A DNA stretch of 64,000 bases from Algicola sagamiensis DSM 14643 (GTDB taxonomy: Bacteria; Pseudomonadota; Gammaproteobacteria; Enterobacterales; Alteromonadaceae), in assembly GCF_000374485.1 (NCBI RefSeq), contig NZ_KB894501.1, positions 62,001-126,000 on the forward strand, in the 5' to 3' direction. Each line of letters starts with the position of its first letter. Within the stretch, counting starts at the first letter, position 1. Below are positions 11,029-19,802 of the stretch, piece by piece. The position numbers and the translations under genes are program-made. Below the pieces are notes generated by a model. It ran no database searches and was not told the DNA's origin. It saw only the letters and a list, made by a program, of their open reading frames with translations.

Positions 11029-12795
11029 ATGAAATTACAACGTGTTTTTTTGGCTGCATTGTCTGTTATTTTATGGTTTTCTCAATCGTTAAAGGCGTCA
11101 GAAAACTCATCGGTAACGGTGCTCATGCAACCAAATTTGAAAAACTATCCCTATATTCAACTCAATCTGAATGTGCGTGACAAAAACTTACGCCCAATGA
11201 CTCGCTTGAGTGCGAAAGACTTTTTAATCACGGAAGACTTAAAGCCTGCATCGGTGAAAGATTTTAAGGTGATCCGACCGAAATCATCCACAATCGATGT
11301 CGTATTTATTGTGGATGACTCTGGTAATATGTCATCGCAAATAGGCAGTTTGAAGGCTGAGTTGAGCAACTTTACAAAGACTCTAAAGACCAGTGGCTAT
11401 GATTTTCGGCTAGGCTTGATTTCTTTTAAAGATACAATTTATAAGCCGTTTCGTATTACTAAGCATGTAAATGAGTTTCAATCCTGGGTGGGGCGCTTAG
11501 AAGCACGTGGTGGCAATGATGAGCCTGAAAATGCGCTGGATGCACTTCAATCTGCAGCTAATCAGGAGTTGCGTTATGATGCACAAAAGGTCTTTGTGTT
11601 AATGACAAACTCCAGTTTTCATGCCAATGATCATATCACAAAAAATACGCGCTATAAGATCATTCAATCACTCAAGGAAAAGGATATTCAACTGAATATC
11701 ATTAGTCCAAATCTTGATGACTATCAAGTGATGGCTCGAGAGTTGGGGGGAACTTTCTATGATATCAAAAGTGAACCATTCTCAAATATCTTGGCACAAA
11801 TTGCTGGTGGCAGTACTGCGCAATATCGCATTGTTTATCGAAGCACTCGACCTGCACGTGATCAGACTTTGCGCTCTGTAGTCATTCGTACTCACCAACG
11901 CCAAGGCTTATCGGGTGCAATACAATATCAAGCACCGAATTGGATAGAAACATCCAGTAGAAAAGAAGGGATCAAAGGGAATAACAGCGTGTTCTCACCG
12001 ATGCAGGTTGTAGATGGCAGCCCAGCAACAGCCTGGGTTGAAGGGACAAGCGGTAAAGGAAAAGGAGAGTGGCTGACAATGCATTTTGAGAACATTCAGC
12101 AGATTAATGCTTTTACAGTCAAAGCGTCGATTTCTTCCAAGCAACCTTTACCGACGCGCTTAAGTGTGTCAATTAATGGTGGGAAAAAAGAATTTTATTC
12201 GCTGAAAACGAAGAAAAAAACCTACCATTTTGAACTTGGGCGTGAGATGGCGGTCGAACACATCCAGTTTACGATTGAGTCAGCGGAAGAAAATGCCGGG
12301 ATTGGAGAAATAGAACTCTATTCAGGTGGGAAGAAAACACTCATTGAGCCGCTTAAACGTCGTCATGGGCTTCGCTTTACAGAGCGGGCAGCTAGAGAGT
12401 TGAATCTGAAAGGGGAAAAACTTTACCGCAGAAGAAAGTATGTCGATGCGGCGTTCCATTTTGAGCAATCGATCCAAAAAGATCCGATTTACGCTCAGGC
12501 ATATAGCAATTTAGGTCTGACATATCGCCAAACCAAAGACTTGCCAAAAGCAATTTGGGCAAACCGCATGGCGATCACGCTGGCAAAAGGGACGCATCAG
12601 TCAACAATGTCTGCTAAGGCCTACTACAATATGGCGAAGATTTTCGAGGGCGCCCGACAATATGAAGCTGCTTTGCAAAGTTATTATTGGGCGCAGTCCT
12701 TTGCACCCAATACGGCTTATGAAAGTGGAATTAAGCGAATGAAAGTCTTTTTATTCGGAGATGGACAACTCTCATTCGCACAGTTAGATGAATAA
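11029..12795 (+). CDS. Secreted VWA domain protein with discoidin-like and TPR domains
   Basis: About 588 aa from ATG 11029, which begins a clean signal peptide ending near LKASENSS. The frame is open upstream to 10903, but that part is not protein-like. Order of domains: a von Willebrand A domain (residues about 80-260) with VFIVDDSGNM in the MIDAS position; a beta-rich segment (about 330-445) with VVDGSPATAWVEG and GIGEIELYSGG, resembling F5/8-type-C (discoidin) or NADase-translocation domains; and TPR repeats (about 460-570) including AQAYSNLGLTYRQ and AYYNMAKIFEGA. The second MIDAS Ser is Asn, so metal binding may differ. The next gene starts 17 bases later, suggesting an operon with a polysaccharide deacetylase and a role at the envelope or cell surface. 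Exact function unknown. Confidence 0.8.
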   Translation: MKLQRVFLAALSVILWFSQSLKASENSSVTVLMQPNLKNYPYIQLNLNVRDKNLRPMTRLSAKDFLITEDLKPASVKDFKVIRPKSSTIDVVFIVDDSGNMSSQIGSLKAELSNFTKTLKTSGYDFRLGLISFKDTIYKPFRITKHVNEFQSWVGRLEARGGNDEPENALDALQSAANQELRYDAQKVFVLMTNSSFHANDHITKNTRYKIIQSLKEKDIQLNIISPNLDDYQVMARELGGTFYDIKSEPFSNILAQIAGGSTAQYRIVYRSTRPARDQTLRSVVIRTHQRQGLSGAIQYQAPNWIETSSRKEGIKGNNSVFSPMQVVDGSPATAWVEGTSGKGKGEWLTMHFENIQQINAFTVKASISSKQPLPTRLSVSINGGKKEFYSLKTKKKTYHFELGREMAVEHIQFTIESAEENAGIGEIELYSGGKKTLIEPLKRRHGLRFTERAARELNLKGEKLYRRRKYVDAAFHFEQSIQKDPIYAQAYSNLGLTYRQTKDLPKAIWANRMAITLAKGTHQSTMSAKAYYNMAKIFEGARQYEAALQSYYWAQSFAPNTAYESGIKRMKVFLFGDGQLSFAQLDE

Positions 12796-12812
12796 TCAAA
12801 AATAGGAATATG

Positions 12813-13916
12813 ATGCGAATTTTTTTGACCTTGGGAATACTATTTTCTTTAAGTGCTTATGCCGCTGGACCAAAAAAGGTTGCGACGTTAGATCGTTCAA
12901 CTTGGCCAAAGGCAATCCAAACACCACAGGCATTTGATGAAGCGTCCCGCTTCGAAAACCTGATGTTTGCACTGGCACTCAACCAAGTACCCACCAAGGT
13001 CAAAGATATTCGAGATTTTACAAAACTACGTCGTATTCACGAAGATAATGTTGCGTTATGGAAGGCAAAAACACAGCATCGCATTATGTCGAATTACGAT
13101 ATGGCAGCGCATAGTTGTGTACGAAATTCTCAAGGGTGCTATCAGGCATCCAATTGGGAAGATTTTGTCAAAGCTGCCCAGACCTGGAAACTCAGCCTCC
13201 CAAATTCGAGCTATCGAACATGGGCGATGGAAGCGGAAGCATTCTATCGAACTTATGCTTTTGAACAGGCAAGGCTAGCCGCACTTTCCCCAAAGATCAC
13301 TAGTGAGATCGAAACGTTTAGCGCAGCTGAGATCACAGGCCATGAGATGGCAGATAAAACTTTTCTACTCACTTTTGATGATGGCCCCTACGAAAAATAC
13401 ACAAAGCCATTGGTCAAAGACTTAAATCAAATGCGTATACAGGCTTTGTTTTTTGTAATGGGTGAAAAAATAAAAGGACAGTCAGAGAGTCATCTTAGAG
13501 GGGTATACCAAAACCAGTGCGTCGGCTCCCATAGTTTCGAGCATAAATCTCTGCCGAAGGAAAAAGAGTGGGATAAACATTTACAAGAGACCAAAGCTGA
13601 AATCTTAAATGCCCAACTCTCGAATACAAAAGAATTCTGGTTCCGCCCGCCTTATGGACAACGCACACAGGAGCAACTGGATTGGTTGGAGTCGCAAAAG
13701 GATCGGGTAATGTTATGGAACATCGACAGCCAAGATTGGCAAAAGAAACTCACCGATAAAGAAGTGCAAGATCGTGTCGTCACACTCATGCTCCTCTGGC
13801 GAAAAGGGATTATTCTCTTCCACGATATCCACCCCAAAGCAGGAAAAATTGTCCCAGCACTGGAAAACTTCCGCTTACAAGCCCAGTTTAATTGGGCGTC
13901 TTGCCGAGATTTTTAA
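12813..13916 (+). CDS. Exported polysaccharide deacetylase (NodB/CE4 family)
   Basis: A signal peptide (MRIFLTLGILFSLSAYAAG) is followed by about 150 residues of unassigned helical sequence and then a NodB-homology domain. CE4 motifs are visible in order: TFDDGP (catalytic Asp and metal Asp), HSFEHK (metal His pair), RPPYGQ, DSQDW and ILFHDIHP. All metal and catalytic positions look intact, so an active metal-dependent deacetylase of N-acetylated sugars is likely. Whether the substrate is peptidoglycan, chitin oligomers or an exopolysaccharide cannot be told. ATG 12810 is also possible, but ATG 12813 has better spacing from AGGA. It closely follows the VWA-TPR gene. Confidence 0.87.
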   Translation: MRIFLTLGILFSLSAYAAGPKKVATLDRSTWPKAIQTPQAFDEASRFENLMFALALNQVPTKVKDIRDFTKLRRIHEDNVALWKAKTQHRIMSNYDMAAHSCVRNSQGCYQASNWEDFVKAAQTWKLSLPNSSYRTWAMEAEAFYRTYAFEQARLAALSPKITSEIETFSAAEITGHEMADKTFLLTFDDGPYEKYTKPLVKDLNQMRIQALFFVMGEKIKGQSESHLRGVYQNQCVGSHSFEHKSLPKEKEWDKHLQETKAEILNAQLSNTKEFWFRPPYGQRTQEQLDWLESQKDRVMLWNIDSQDWQKKLTDKEVQDRVVTLMLLWRKGIILFHDIHPKAGKIVPALENFRLQAQFNWASCRDF

Positions 13917-13920
13917 GACC

Positions 13921-13953
13921 CATACATTTTTTATAATTTAAAAGTATGTTTTT
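13921..13953 (+). terminator. Terminator after the deacetylase gene
   Basis: An AT-rich hairpin with CATAC / GTATG at its base and T/A pairs above, followed by TTTTT. It begins a few bases after the deacetylase stop. Confidence 0.6.
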
Positions 13954-13970
13954 GCATATGAAGATGACCG

Positions 13971-14200
13971 ATGAAATATTTAATCCATGCAGAAGAGAGT
14001 GGGTACATCGATGTGTTTGATGAGGTGCACTTCAATCAAAGGATAAAAATAAGTTAACGGACTTTGTACTTGAGTTATATGATGACCTTGGACATCGGAT
14101 GATGAGTACTTTTTCTCCGCCCTACAAAATTACCCGTCCAGTTTTCGGTTGTCGTCCGCATACATTTTTCAGTAATCTGTTGGGAAGAAGAGCGAACAGG
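13971..14200 (+). pseudogene. Possible frameshifted small gene remnant
   Basis: From ATG 13971 a frame reads MKYLIHAEESGYIDVFDEV and stops at 14057. A frame beginning near 14042 continues protein-like (NKLTDFVLELYDDLGHRMM, then SPPYKITRP). Joined by a frameshift near 14040 they would make one small soluble protein running into the ada start. No family recognised. This rests only on protein-like composition of both pieces and could be chance. Confidence 0.3.
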
Positions 14201-14210
14201 TTGATGTATC

Positions 14211-15272
14211 ATGCTGGTGGATGATCAGAAAAAAGTAAGTGATTACTATCGTGCTTTAGTCGAGCGAGATCCGAGTTATGTCGGGGTGTTTTATGTGGGG
14301 GTGAAAACCACATCGATTTTTTGTATTGCCACCTGTCGTGCGCGTAAGCCAAAGCGTGAAAATGTCGTGTTTTATTCCACCTTAAAAGATGCATTGCATG
14401 CGGGGTTTCGGCCTTGTAAAGTGTGTCGACCAACAGAAAATGCGAATGAAATGCCTGAGGCTGTTCGTCAAGCGATTGACTTGGTCAAACAGCAATCTCC
14501 CAAGGAGAAAGTCAAAGATGCACAGTTACGTGAGGCAGGAATTGCACCAGAGATGGTGCGTCGTTGGTTTAACAAACATTATGGAATGACCTTTCAAGCC
14601 TATCAGCGGATGTTACGCGTCAATTTAGCGATGCAGGAGCTCAAGTCTGGGAAGACTGCGTTGGATACGGCTTTGGATGTAGGTTATGAATCTCTCAGTG
14701 GATTTGGATATATGTATAAGAAATATTTAGGCCAATCGCCTAAACACAATGAACATACCAATGTGATTTTGATTCACCGATTTACGACGCCTCTTGGTCC
14801 AATGTTCACCTGTGCCACAGAAGAAGGAATTTGTTTGTTAGAATTTGTGGAGCGCCGGATGCTGGAGAAAGAATTTGAAGATCTGCAAAAGCGCCTCAAG
14901 GCAAACATTATTGCTGGAGAGAATCAATTTACCAAGCAGGTTGAGCAAGAAGTTGAGGAATACTTTGCTGGGACTCGGCAATATTTTGATGTGCCCTTGG
15001 TGACACCTGGCACAGATTTTCAATGCTCAGTCTGGCATATCTTAAAGACGATACCCTATGGTGAAACACGTTCATACCAAGCCCAAGCAGATAAATTAGG
15101 GAATCCCAAAGCTGTGAGAGCTGTCGCGAGTGCGAATGGAATGAATCGAATTGCGATCATCATTCCTTGCCATCGTGTGATTGGTAAAAATGGTCATCTC
15201 ACTGGATACGCAGGTGGATTAGAAAGGAAACGCTGGCTGCTGGAGCATGAACAGTCAATCGCTTCAAAATGA
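14211..15272 (+). CDS. ada: Bifunctional methylated-DNA repair protein and transcriptional activator Ada
   Basis: A 353-aa protein with the full Ada layout. The N-terminal zinc domain has Cys38, Cys42, Cys69 and Cys72 (FCIATC and RPCKVC) at the same numbers as E. coli; Cys38 accepts methyl groups from phosphotriesters and turns the protein into an activator. A central AraC-type helix-turn-helix region lies around residues 95-180. The C-terminal O6-methylguanine methyltransferase domain has PCHRVIG with acceptor Cys320. It repairs alkylated DNA and would activate its own gene and other repair genes. No alkB follows. No clear Ada box was identified in the short upstream region, and its ribosome site is weak. 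Confidence 0.95.
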   Translation: MLVDDQKKVSDYYRALVERDPSYVGVFYVGVKTTSIFCIATCRARKPKRENVVFYSTLKDALHAGFRPCKVCRPTENANEMPEAVRQAIDLVKQQSPKEKVKDAQLREAGIAPEMVRRWFNKHYGMTFQAYQRMLRVNLAMQELKSGKTALDTALDVGYESLSGFGYMYKKYLGQSPKHNEHTNVILIHRFTTPLGPMFTCATEEGICLLEFVERRMLEKEFEDLQKRLKANIIAGENQFTKQVEQEVEEYFAGTRQYFDVPLVTPGTDFQCSVWHILKTIPYGETRSYQAQADKLGNPKAVRAVASANGMNRIAIIIPCHRVIGKNGHLTGYAGGLERKRWLLEHEQSIASK

Positions 15273-15372
15273 TCCTAAACAAGACTAATAAAATAGTATT
15301 ATTCGATCGAATTTGAAGAACTATACTTTGATGCATGAATGTTGATGCCATACCTGAGGTAAGGGGGCGTTT

Positions 15373-16314
15373 GTGCTTGAGTCAATCGAACGAATTCTGG
15401 TGGATATGGATCCAACCACTGATGAACAGCCTGCATTGATGCAGGCGATCAATATCGCCAAAAAGTATGGCGCTTCAATCGAAATCTTTCTTGCTGAAAG
15501 AAATGACTCGATTTTATCTCACTGGCCACTGACTGAAGGCCAAGAAGAAGAGGTGATCTCACATTTTTTAAAAGCAAGACGACGTTGGTTGGAGTCGTAT
15601 GTTGCAGAAGTGGCCGCAATGGGGATCCCGATTTCCATTGATGCAGTTTGGGAAGCGCCGGTCTATCAGGCTGTTATTCATAAATTACAACGATCCAATT
15701 TTGATCTTGTGGTCAAATCCACCCATGTTCATCCAACGCTCAGCAAGATGTTTTTTATGCCGAATGATTGGCAGCTGATGAAAGCATGCCCGGCACCCTT
15801 ATTACTCACTCGGCAACCTGTCCAACCATACGAAACAATTATGGCCTGCGTCGATCCAATGAATACGAATGAGTCACATCATGGCTTGGATGAACGCATA
15901 TTACAAACAAGCGTGATGTTTGCAGAAAATTTTCGTGGTACATGTCATGCAGCTCATTGCTGGCATACCGTGCCAGAGGATTTATGGCAAGGGCTTTGGG
16001 TGGGTGAACCTCAAATGGGTATTGCAGGATTGAAGTATGATACCTACTTCAAAGGAGTTGAAAAGCGGCACCAAGAGCAATTCGATAAACTGTTAAAACA
16101 TCAACCCATTGATATGGATAAGCGCCATTTATTACATGGCGATCCCAACCCATTACTCACAGATATTGCTGCTACTAAAAATGTTGATTTGATGGTGATA
16201 GGGAGTCAGTACAAAACAGGGTTCATGGGGACAACGATGGAAGTGCTACTCGATAAACTTAGCTGCGATGTTTTAGTGCTCAAGCCAGAAGGTTTTCAAA
16301 CTCCTGTTCATTAA
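15373..16314 (+). CDS. uspE: Tandem-domain universal stress protein (UspE-like)
   Basis: A 313-aa cytoplasmic protein with two Usp domains. Domain 1 begins IERILVDMDPTTDEQPAL and domain 2 begins near residue 155 (ETIMACVDPMNTNE). The end of domain 2, VIGSQYKTGFMGTTMEVLL, resembles the Usp nucleotide-binding loop (G-x2-G-x9-G-S/T), with some deviation. Length and two-domain layout match UspE, associated with stress survival and aggregation/motility in E. coli. The start is GTG 15373 behind AAGGGGG at 15361-15367. It converges with the dolP operon, with a shared hairpin region between. Confidence 0.85.
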   Translation: MLESIERILVDMDPTTDEQPALMQAINIAKKYGASIEIFLAERNDSILSHWPLTEGQEEEVISHFLKARRRWLESYVAEVAAMGIPISIDAVWEAPVYQAVIHKLQRSNFDLVVKSTHVHPTLSKMFFMPNDWQLMKACPAPLLLTRQPVQPYETIMACVDPMNTNESHHGLDERILQTSVMFAENFRGTCHAAHCWHTVPEDLWQGLWVGEPQMGIAGLKYDTYFKGVEKRHQEQFDKLLKHQPIDMDKRHLLHGDPNPLLTDIAATKNVDLMVIGSQYKTGFMGTTMEVLLDKLSCDVLVLKPEGFQTPVH

Positions 16315-16320
16315 ATATGA

Positions 16321-16351
16321 TTTTTAAAAGGTCTGCTGGTGATGCAGACCT
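16321..16351 (-). terminator. Terminator of the lpoA-yraN-diaA-dolP operon
   Basis: AGGTCTGC at 16329-16336 pairs with GCAGACCT at 16344-16351. On the minus strand it is followed by a TTTTAAAAATC tail. It lies between convergent uspE and dolP and is oriented to stop the minus-strand operon. Confidence 0.7.
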
Positions 16352-16360
16352 CACCTCGAA

Positions 16361-16930
16361 TTAAAGGTATTCAAATACAGTGACAACTTGCTGAACACCA
16401 GTGATGTTGCGAGAAATATTGATTGCAATTTTAGCATCCTGTTTTGAAATCAATCCCATCAAATAGACGGTTCCATTTTCTGTGACCACTTTGATACTGT
16501 TCGCATCAATTTTTTCTTCTTTAATCAGTGATGTTTTCACTTTGGTGGTGAGCCAAGTGTCATTACTTCTTGTTGTAATGGATGTTGGCGTTCCAATTGT
16601 CATTTGGTTATGAAACTGCTTGATACCGCGGATTGATTGCACTGCTTTGACGGTCTGCTGCATTAAATGCTCTGTACTGACTTGCCCAATCATTAAAACA
16701 ACACCGTTGACGCTCACGACCGAAATGTGTGTATTGTCTCTTATTCCGGCAATTTCATTCAAGCGTGTTGCTGCTTTGACTTCGATGCCGTTATCATCAA
16801 TTTGTGCGCCGATAGAGCGGTTATCGTTCGCAGCTGTAACTGCGCCTGCTGTGCCAGCAACGAGGACCGCTGCACAGCCTTGTAACAAGCTAAAACTTAG
16901 GCACATGAATACGATATGGATTTTCTTCAT
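16361..16930 (-). CDS. dolP: Outer-membrane BON-domain lipoprotein
   Basis: A 189-aa lipoprotein with lipobox LLQGC (Cys19) and two BON domains. The first contains ISVVSVNGVVLMIGQV and the second KVVTENGTVYLMGLIS. This is the DolP (YraP) layout, an envelope-integrity lipoprotein that binds anionic phospholipid and localises to division sites in E. coli. The ATG has an AGGAGG site and overlaps the diaA stop by 4 bases, so it is the last gene of lpoA-yraN-diaA-dolP. This conserved order strongly supports the name. Confidence 0.93.
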   Translation of the reverse strand: MKKIHIVFMCLSFSLLQGCAAVLVAGTAGAVTAANDNRSIGAQIDDNGIEVKAATRLNEIAGIRDNTHISVVSVNGVVLMIGQVSTEHLMQQTVKAVQSIRGIKQFHNQMTIGTPTSITTRSNDTWLTTKVKTSLIKEEKIDANSIKVVTENGTVYLMGLISKQDAKIAINISRNITGVQQVVTVFEYL

Positions 16931-17514
16931 ACAACCTCCTGACCAGGAAATAATGTTTCGTCAATCAGCTCACTAATACAATGCAAGATCAGGAGCTGGC
17001 TTTCTAATATACGGGCATAGCGCTTTGCTGGCACACGGACTTCGACGTCCTCTGGTCCAAGCAACCCTGCGAGTTCGCCGCCATCTCCGGCGCTGAGTGC
17101 GATAATCAACATGTCATTGGTCAGTGCGGTCTCGACAGCTTTAATCAGTTCTTTTTCTTGGCCATCTCCAGAAATTACGAGAAGAATATCCCCTCGGTTG
17201 CCAAGTGCTTTGACCTGATTTGCCAGCCCTGTATCCACATCTTCACCATAATTAGGCATGGCTGGCAGGTGTTTTTTGAGTGCAATCGCAGGCAAGCTTG
17301 GACGCTCTGTTTCAAAATGATTGAGTAGTGTACTGGCAAAATGTTCTGCTAAGTGCTGTGTACTGTGTGTTCCGCAAGCCAGGATTTTATGGCCGGAAAT
17401 CAGCGCTTGAGAGATCGCAAAAGTTGAAGATTCAATTTCTGTAATGAGTGCTTCAGCAGAGGCAATATTCGTTTGAATACTCTCTGTAAAAGTCTCTCTG
17501 ATTTTTTCTTCCAT
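16927..17514 (-). CDS. diaA: SIS-domain DnaA initiator-associating protein DiaA
   Basis: A 195-aa single SIS-domain protein of the GmhA/DiaA type. Residues ILACGTHSTQHLAEHFAS match the sugar-phosphate-binding loop and ILLVISGDGQEKELIKAV the second. The position between yraN and dolP identifies it as DiaA, which binds DnaA and promotes timely initiation, rather than the LPS heptose isomerase GmhA; sequence alone would not separate them with certainty. ATG 17514 is preferred over the adjacent TTG at 17517. It starts about 5 bases after the yraN stop. Confidence 0.88.
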   Translation of the reverse strand: MEEKIRETFTESIQTNIASAEALITEIESSTFAISQALISGHKILACGTHSTQHLAEHFASTLLNHFETERPSLPAIALKKHLPAMPNYGEDVDTGLANQVKALGNRGDILLVISGDGQEKELIKAVETALTNDMLIIALSAGDGGELAGLLGPEDVEVRVPAKRYARILESQLLILHCISELIDETLFPGQEVV

Positions 17515-17518
17515 CAAA

Positions 17519-17956
17519 TTAACCTGGTCGTTCTAGAACATTATTTAATAAGGTAAAATGCAAGGTGTTATTGATGATTTCAACACCTACAAAATCGATT
17601 CGGGCGGGGCTGTCCAGTCGTGCATTGCTTTGCAGGTAGAAAAGCGCACTACGGTAAATGCGTTTTCTTTGTTGATGACTTAAACTCCATAGCGCACCGC
17701 CATAATCATGGCGACCCCGAAATTTCACTTCCACGAATACGATGGTTGACTGATCCAATAAAATCAGATCAATTTCTCCATATCGACAGCGAAAATTTTG
17801 GTGCAACAGCCGCCAGCCGTGAGTCTTCACTAACCAGCGGGCGACTTGTTGCTCAATCTGCTTCCCTTTTTCTAAGGTGGTCTGGGATGGCGACAATCCT
17901 CCCTTTTTCGTATTTTGCCCAAACCAATTTACGCGTGATAAGATTCCCTTCTTCAC
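17519..17956 (-). CDS. yraN: UPF0102 / YraN family nuclease-fold protein
   Basis: A 145-aa protein with the restriction-endonuclease-like core of the UPF0102 family: GEIDLILLD, then FVEVKFRGRHDYGG, then the Lys/Arg-rich ISRSKQ-like helix region (SHQQRKRIYRSA) and RIDFVGVEI. Biochemical function is not established. The start is GTG 17956 behind AGGGGA, so the gene overlaps the end of lpoA by 104 nt in another frame. An internal TTG at 17896 sits too close to its purine-rich site to be better. The overlap suggests translational coupling. Confidence 0.88.
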   Translation of the reverse strand: MKKGILSRVNWFGQNTKKGGLSPSQTTLEKGKQIEQQVARWLVKTHGWRLLHQNFRCRYGEIDLILLDQSTIVFVEVKFRGRHDYGGALWSLSHQQRKRIYRSALFYLQSNARLDSPARIDFVGVEIINNTLHFTLLNNVLERPG

Positions 17957-19715
17957 GTTTTAGTTCCCCTGTCATTCCTTTAATTGCGAAGTGGTCCAGT
18001 ATGAGCATCGCTCTTAAGTGTTTGAGAATTGATGCAGCATCATATCCCATCGCAAAGAGTTCACTGGACTGCTTACTGTCCTTAATGCTGTCATCCTTCT
18101 GAATTTTTTTTAGTTGTATATATTTTTGCTGGTTGAGTAACCAAGGCATTTGTGAAAACTGAACACCAGACAAGTCCTTTTCTTCGCTTGTTTTATCCTG
18201 TTTGTAACTATGTGACCTTGAGCTGGCGTACAATGGAATACGAGGGCTGAATACACTTGTATTCACTTCAACAAAAGGTTTAAAAAGTCGTGTTTGAGTC
18301 GGATCACCAATCAGGTATATCGCATCAATATCTCGTCGATTTCTTTTCTCTGTCTTGATTTTCGCACCAGCAAGCCATTTCATCGTCTTGATCCGTTGCT
18401 GGCTGCTATCCGTATGCAGTAAGTGCTCGACTTTCTTTTTCATATCCCGTTTGTCTTTGTAGTAATAGACCTCAACGGATCGTGTCGGATCCTTTTTGCG
18501 CCAATCAGTCATAAAAGTTGAAGCGAGGGTTTGACTAAATTTTGTTTCAGGCAAAAAGAGGGCCGGATGCTGGATATTCTCCGCTTCAAAAAATGTGATG
18601 GCTTGTTTGAGTTCATCTTCCATCGATAGCGAAAAGAACAAGTGATTTGCGCTTATCTGGGCAGGCTCAATGTTGGCGCGATTCAGGAAAATAATAGGTC
18701 GGTCTTTTGGTAAAACTGGCTCCAATCGCTGAATATTTCGTTTGATTAAAGGGCCGATGATTGCGTCTGGTGCCAGCGTTTCCAGCTGAGCTTGTACTTG
18801 CGTTGCTTCTTGGTTGGAGTCGATAAAAGCAATATCCAGATTTTGCGGTTGGCGTCCTCGATGTTTTGTTAAATAGGCAAGGATCCCATTCCGTGTACTT
18901 TTCGCCAACTGAGCATATTTACCGGAAAAAGGAAGAAGAAGTACGACTTTTTCTGTTTGCCCAAGCGGAATACTGGATAACTGCGTTTTTAGTTCATGTT
19001 GAAATGAAGCAGAAAAAGGCAGTTCTTCAATACGTCCCAACACCTGAGCATTACTGTAGTGCTGGGTTTCTTTGACGATTGCATTGAGTTCAAGCCATGG
19101 TTGAAGCGTGATGAGATGGAGCTGAGACAGCTTTTTTAATTCCTGAATACGCAATACTTGAACAATTTGCCAAATCGCTCTTTCGACATCCTGAGTCTGA
19201 ATTTCATAGGATGAAGGCTTCAAATCTGTATACAAATCCAATAAAGGATCGAGGTAAGTTTTATTCAAGGTCTTGGGATGTGTCATGACAAACACGTAAT
19301 CTTCCAGCCATAATGCGGTTCTGAGCTTTTTAGGCACTGGAATTGGACGGATGTCATCGGTGTAGCCCAAGTGAATGGACGCCTTGGCATTTAATATTTG
19401 AGCCAATATTTGATAACGGCCTTCTAATAACTGTTGTTCCAATAAGTGACGTGTGATCAAATAGGTTTTGGCGTAATGATCGAGGCGGTTTTGCTTCACA
19501 GCTTCATTCAGCCAACGCAAGCGTGGAGAACCCGTATATATGCCCGTTTCTTCATCTTGACGCTCATCCGGCTGAACTTCCGGTTGCGTAGTTGGTTGAC
19601 TTGGCGTCGATGCGACAGGCTGAGTCGTCACTGGTGCTTGTTTTGGCGGTGCCTGGCAACCAGCGAGGATAAGCAGTGTCGCAATGTATGCAAGTTTTTG
19701 TTTGATATTCTTCAC
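17853..19715 (-). CDS. lpoA: Penicillin-binding protein activator LpoA
   Basis: An outer-membrane lipoprotein that activates PBP1A across the periplasm. About 620 aa. From GTG 19715 the signal ends in lipobox ILAGC (Cys20), then a Pro/Gln/Thr linker. The N-terminal half is helical TPR-like. The C-terminal half (from about residue 255) is a periplasmic-binding-protein fold beginning EKVVLLLPFSGKYAQLA, then PDAIIGPLIKRNIQRL and the AIYLIGDPTQ region. Length and two-domain layout match LpoA. TTG 19724 is an alternative start with no better ribosome site. It is the first gene of the envelope operon and divergent from rsmI, as in many gammaproteobacteria. Confidence 0.93.
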   Translation of the reverse strand: MKNIKQKLAYIATLLILAGCQAPPKQAPVTTQPVASTPSQPTTQPEVQPDERQDEETGIYTGSPRLRWLNEAVKQNRLDHYAKTYLITRHLLEQQLLEGRYQILAQILNAKASIHLGYTDDIRPIPVPKKLRTALWLEDYVFVMTHPKTLNKTYLDPLLDLYTDLKPSSYEIQTQDVERAIWQIVQVLRIQELKKLSQLHLITLQPWLELNAIVKETQHYSNAQVLGRIEELPFSASFQHELKTQLSSIPLGQTEKVVLLLPFSGKYAQLAKSTRNGILAYLTKHRGRQPQNLDIAFIDSNQEATQVQAQLETLAPDAIIGPLIKRNIQRLEPVLPKDRPIIFLNRANIEPAQISANHLFFSLSMEDELKQAITFFEAENIQHPALFLPETKFSQTLASTFMTDWRKKDPTRSVEVYYYKDKRDMKKKVEHLLHTDSSQQRIKTMKWLAGAKIKTEKRNRRDIDAIYLIGDPTQTRLFKPFVEVNTSVFSPRIPLYASSRSHSYKQDKTSEEKDLSGVQFSQMPWLLNQQKYIQLKKIQKDDSIKDSKQSSELFAMGYDAASILKHLRAMLILDHFAIKGMTGELKREEGNLITRKLVWAKYEKGRIVAIPDHLRKREAD

Positions 19716-19802
19716 TAGACTCAATTAAAATCCGATACCCGAAATACTCAGCGTCATACTGTAACGCACCTGATAGCAAAATCACAATTCAAAAGAGACT
19801 TT

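Noticed and set aside
10893..11180. 95-codon open frame overlapping the start of the VWA-TPR gene
   Set aside because: Alternative frame over the leader and signal peptide of the real gene, with no ribosome site or family resemblance.
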